From NCBI GenBank assembly GCA_013330285.1, contig DUIP01000086.1, positions 23,996 through 30,691 on the forward strand: a stretch of 6,696 nt of DNA, read 5' to 3'. The translations under genes were made by a program, and so were the position numbers. Positions 5,994-6,696 of this stretch are shown here, one piece after another. This DNA comes from Candidatus Poseidoniaceae archaeon (GTDB lineage: Archaea; Thermoplasmatota; Poseidoniia; Poseidoniales; Poseidoniaceae). The notes below the pieces were generated by a model. The model was not told the DNA's origin. It did not search any database and was given only the letters and a program-made list of their open reading frames with translations. How positions within the stretch are numbered: the stretch's first letter is position 1; the number at the start of each line of letters is the position of its first letter.

Positions 5994-6696
5994 TCAATCC
6001 TCGAGCACTGCATCAACTGTATTGGAGGTACCAATCACGCCAGCACGCTTGAAGAGCAGGTAAATTCCGCCACCAATGGCAACATTGAGACCGACAAATC
6101 CGAGCATTCGACCGATGTACCAACTTGGGGAATCGGGATTCGGAACCAGGGTATCAATGAAGGACAAGATGCTTGATTCAGTTCCAAAGAAGGCTTCACC
6201 TGTCAAGAGACCAGCTGCAACCATGAAGGTCCCGAGCAGGATCAACGCACGTTGCTTTTCGGCTACGGTCGTCCCTTCCTTTTCCTTGATCGCTTCAATA
6301 CGAGGTGTCAAGCGCTTTTCTTCCCATGAATCACGAGCGACACCACCAATGAGCATTGGTAGAGTGTGAGGGACATCGAGGTACATACCCAATCCGAAGG
6401 AAGTGCCCATGCCTGTGGCCCATTCAACAAACATACCGAGGAGGAACCCAAGTCCGAGCAAGTACAAGTCACCTTGGCCCTCAGCAAAAATAACTGAGAA
6501 TGTAGCAAAAGCATTTGCTTGGGGCGCCATCAAGGAGATGTTCCCATCAGCAAGTTGCTTGGAGAGGAAGATGGCGACACCTGCGCCGATGATGGCACCA
6601 GGGACAACACCCATGATGTTACCTTTGGAGATGTGATATGGGCGATTACCGATGTAGAGGCTGTTTTTGTAATCCCCAATCACGGTACCGGACATC
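5994..6696 (-). CDS. OPT-family oligopeptide transporter, C-terminal part (cut by window edge)
   Basis: The last 233 or so residues of a polytopic transporter. The frame stays open through the window end, so the ATG at 6695 is only an internal methionine; full OPT proteins have about 600-700 residues. Visible features, numbered from that Met: DYKNSLYIGNRPYHISKGNIMG (8-29), a membrane segment at 29-45, LMAPQANAFATFSVIFAEGQG (55-75), which is a strong OPT motif, LLGLGFLLGMFVEWATGMG (79-97), FGLGMYLDVPHTLPMLIGGVAR (100-121), where the family has a YLP..PIFIGG-like stretch, a charged loop at 122-148 (SWEEKRL..KEKEG), and two more helices at 148-165 and 194-213. The family moves oligopeptides or metal-chelate complexes across the membrane, usually with protons; which substrate applies here cannot be told. 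It heads a minus-strand block with the EamA transporter and surE. Confidence 0.82.
   Translation of the reverse strand, partial: MSGTVIGDYKNSLYIGNRPYHISKGNIMGVVPGAIIGAGVAIFLSKQLADGNISLMAPQANAFATFSVIFAEGQGDLYLLGLGFLLGMFVEWATGMGTSFGLGMYLDVPHTLPMLIGGVARDSWEEKRLTPRIEAIKEKEGTTVAEKQRALILLGTFMVAAGLLTGEAFFGTESSILSFIDTLVPNPDSPSWYIGRMLGFVGLNVAIGGGIYLLFKRAGVIGTSNTVDAVLED

Noticed and set aside
5984..6034. 17-residue N-terminal extension of the EamA transporter
   Set aside because: It would lie inside the end of the OPT gene in another frame. The ATG at 5983 directly precedes the first membrane helix.

Overview
The window looks archaeal, most likely a marine euryarchaeon of the Thermoplasmatota (Marine Group II / Poseidoniales type). 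The strongest taxonomic marker is TrmY, the SPOUT methyltransferase that acts on pseudouridine 54 of tRNA and is essentially an archaeal enzyme. The fused CoaBC also shows archaeal-type motifs (PSMH in place of the bacterial PxMN, GKRK in place of the substrate-clamp cysteine region, EGKIAS in place of KxKK). The lineage below Euryarchaeota is inferred from this gene mix and the MamK-like actin. No rRNA or other decisive marker is present.

Layout. (1) 71-1419, plus strand: an actin-superfamily protein of the MamK-like type, then a 93-residue protein with an N-terminal coiled coil and an acidic tail, probably one transcript. (2) 1435-2043, minus strand: a four-helix membrane protein with a C-terminal CxxC...CxxC zinc-ribbon-like tail. 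It converges on the actin pair with 15 bases between stops and diverges from the next block. (3) 2149-4011, plus strand: coaBC and trmY, 9 bases apart. (4) 6696-4002, minus strand: the C-terminal part of an OPT-family transporter, an EamA/DMT transporter and SurE, packed with gaps of 10 and 5 bases. SurE and trmY overlap tail to tail by 10 bases. Coding density is very high. The longest gap is the 105 bases between the membrane protein and coaBC. There are no RNA genes, mobile elements or CRISPR arrays that I can support.

Function. coaBC (coenzyme A synthesis) and trmY (tRNA T-loop modification) are housekeeping. The minus-strand block joins uptake or export of small molecules to a nucleotide phosphatase. 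The most interesting part is the actin pair: the actin keeps all nucleotide-binding motifs and several MamK-like motifs, and it is followed by a small coiled-coil protein that could be a filament partner. No magnetosome genes (mamA, mamB, mamE and so on) are seen here, so a magnetosome role is not implied. A second oddity is that the CoaC half of CoaBC has no histidine where the family carries its catalytic one.
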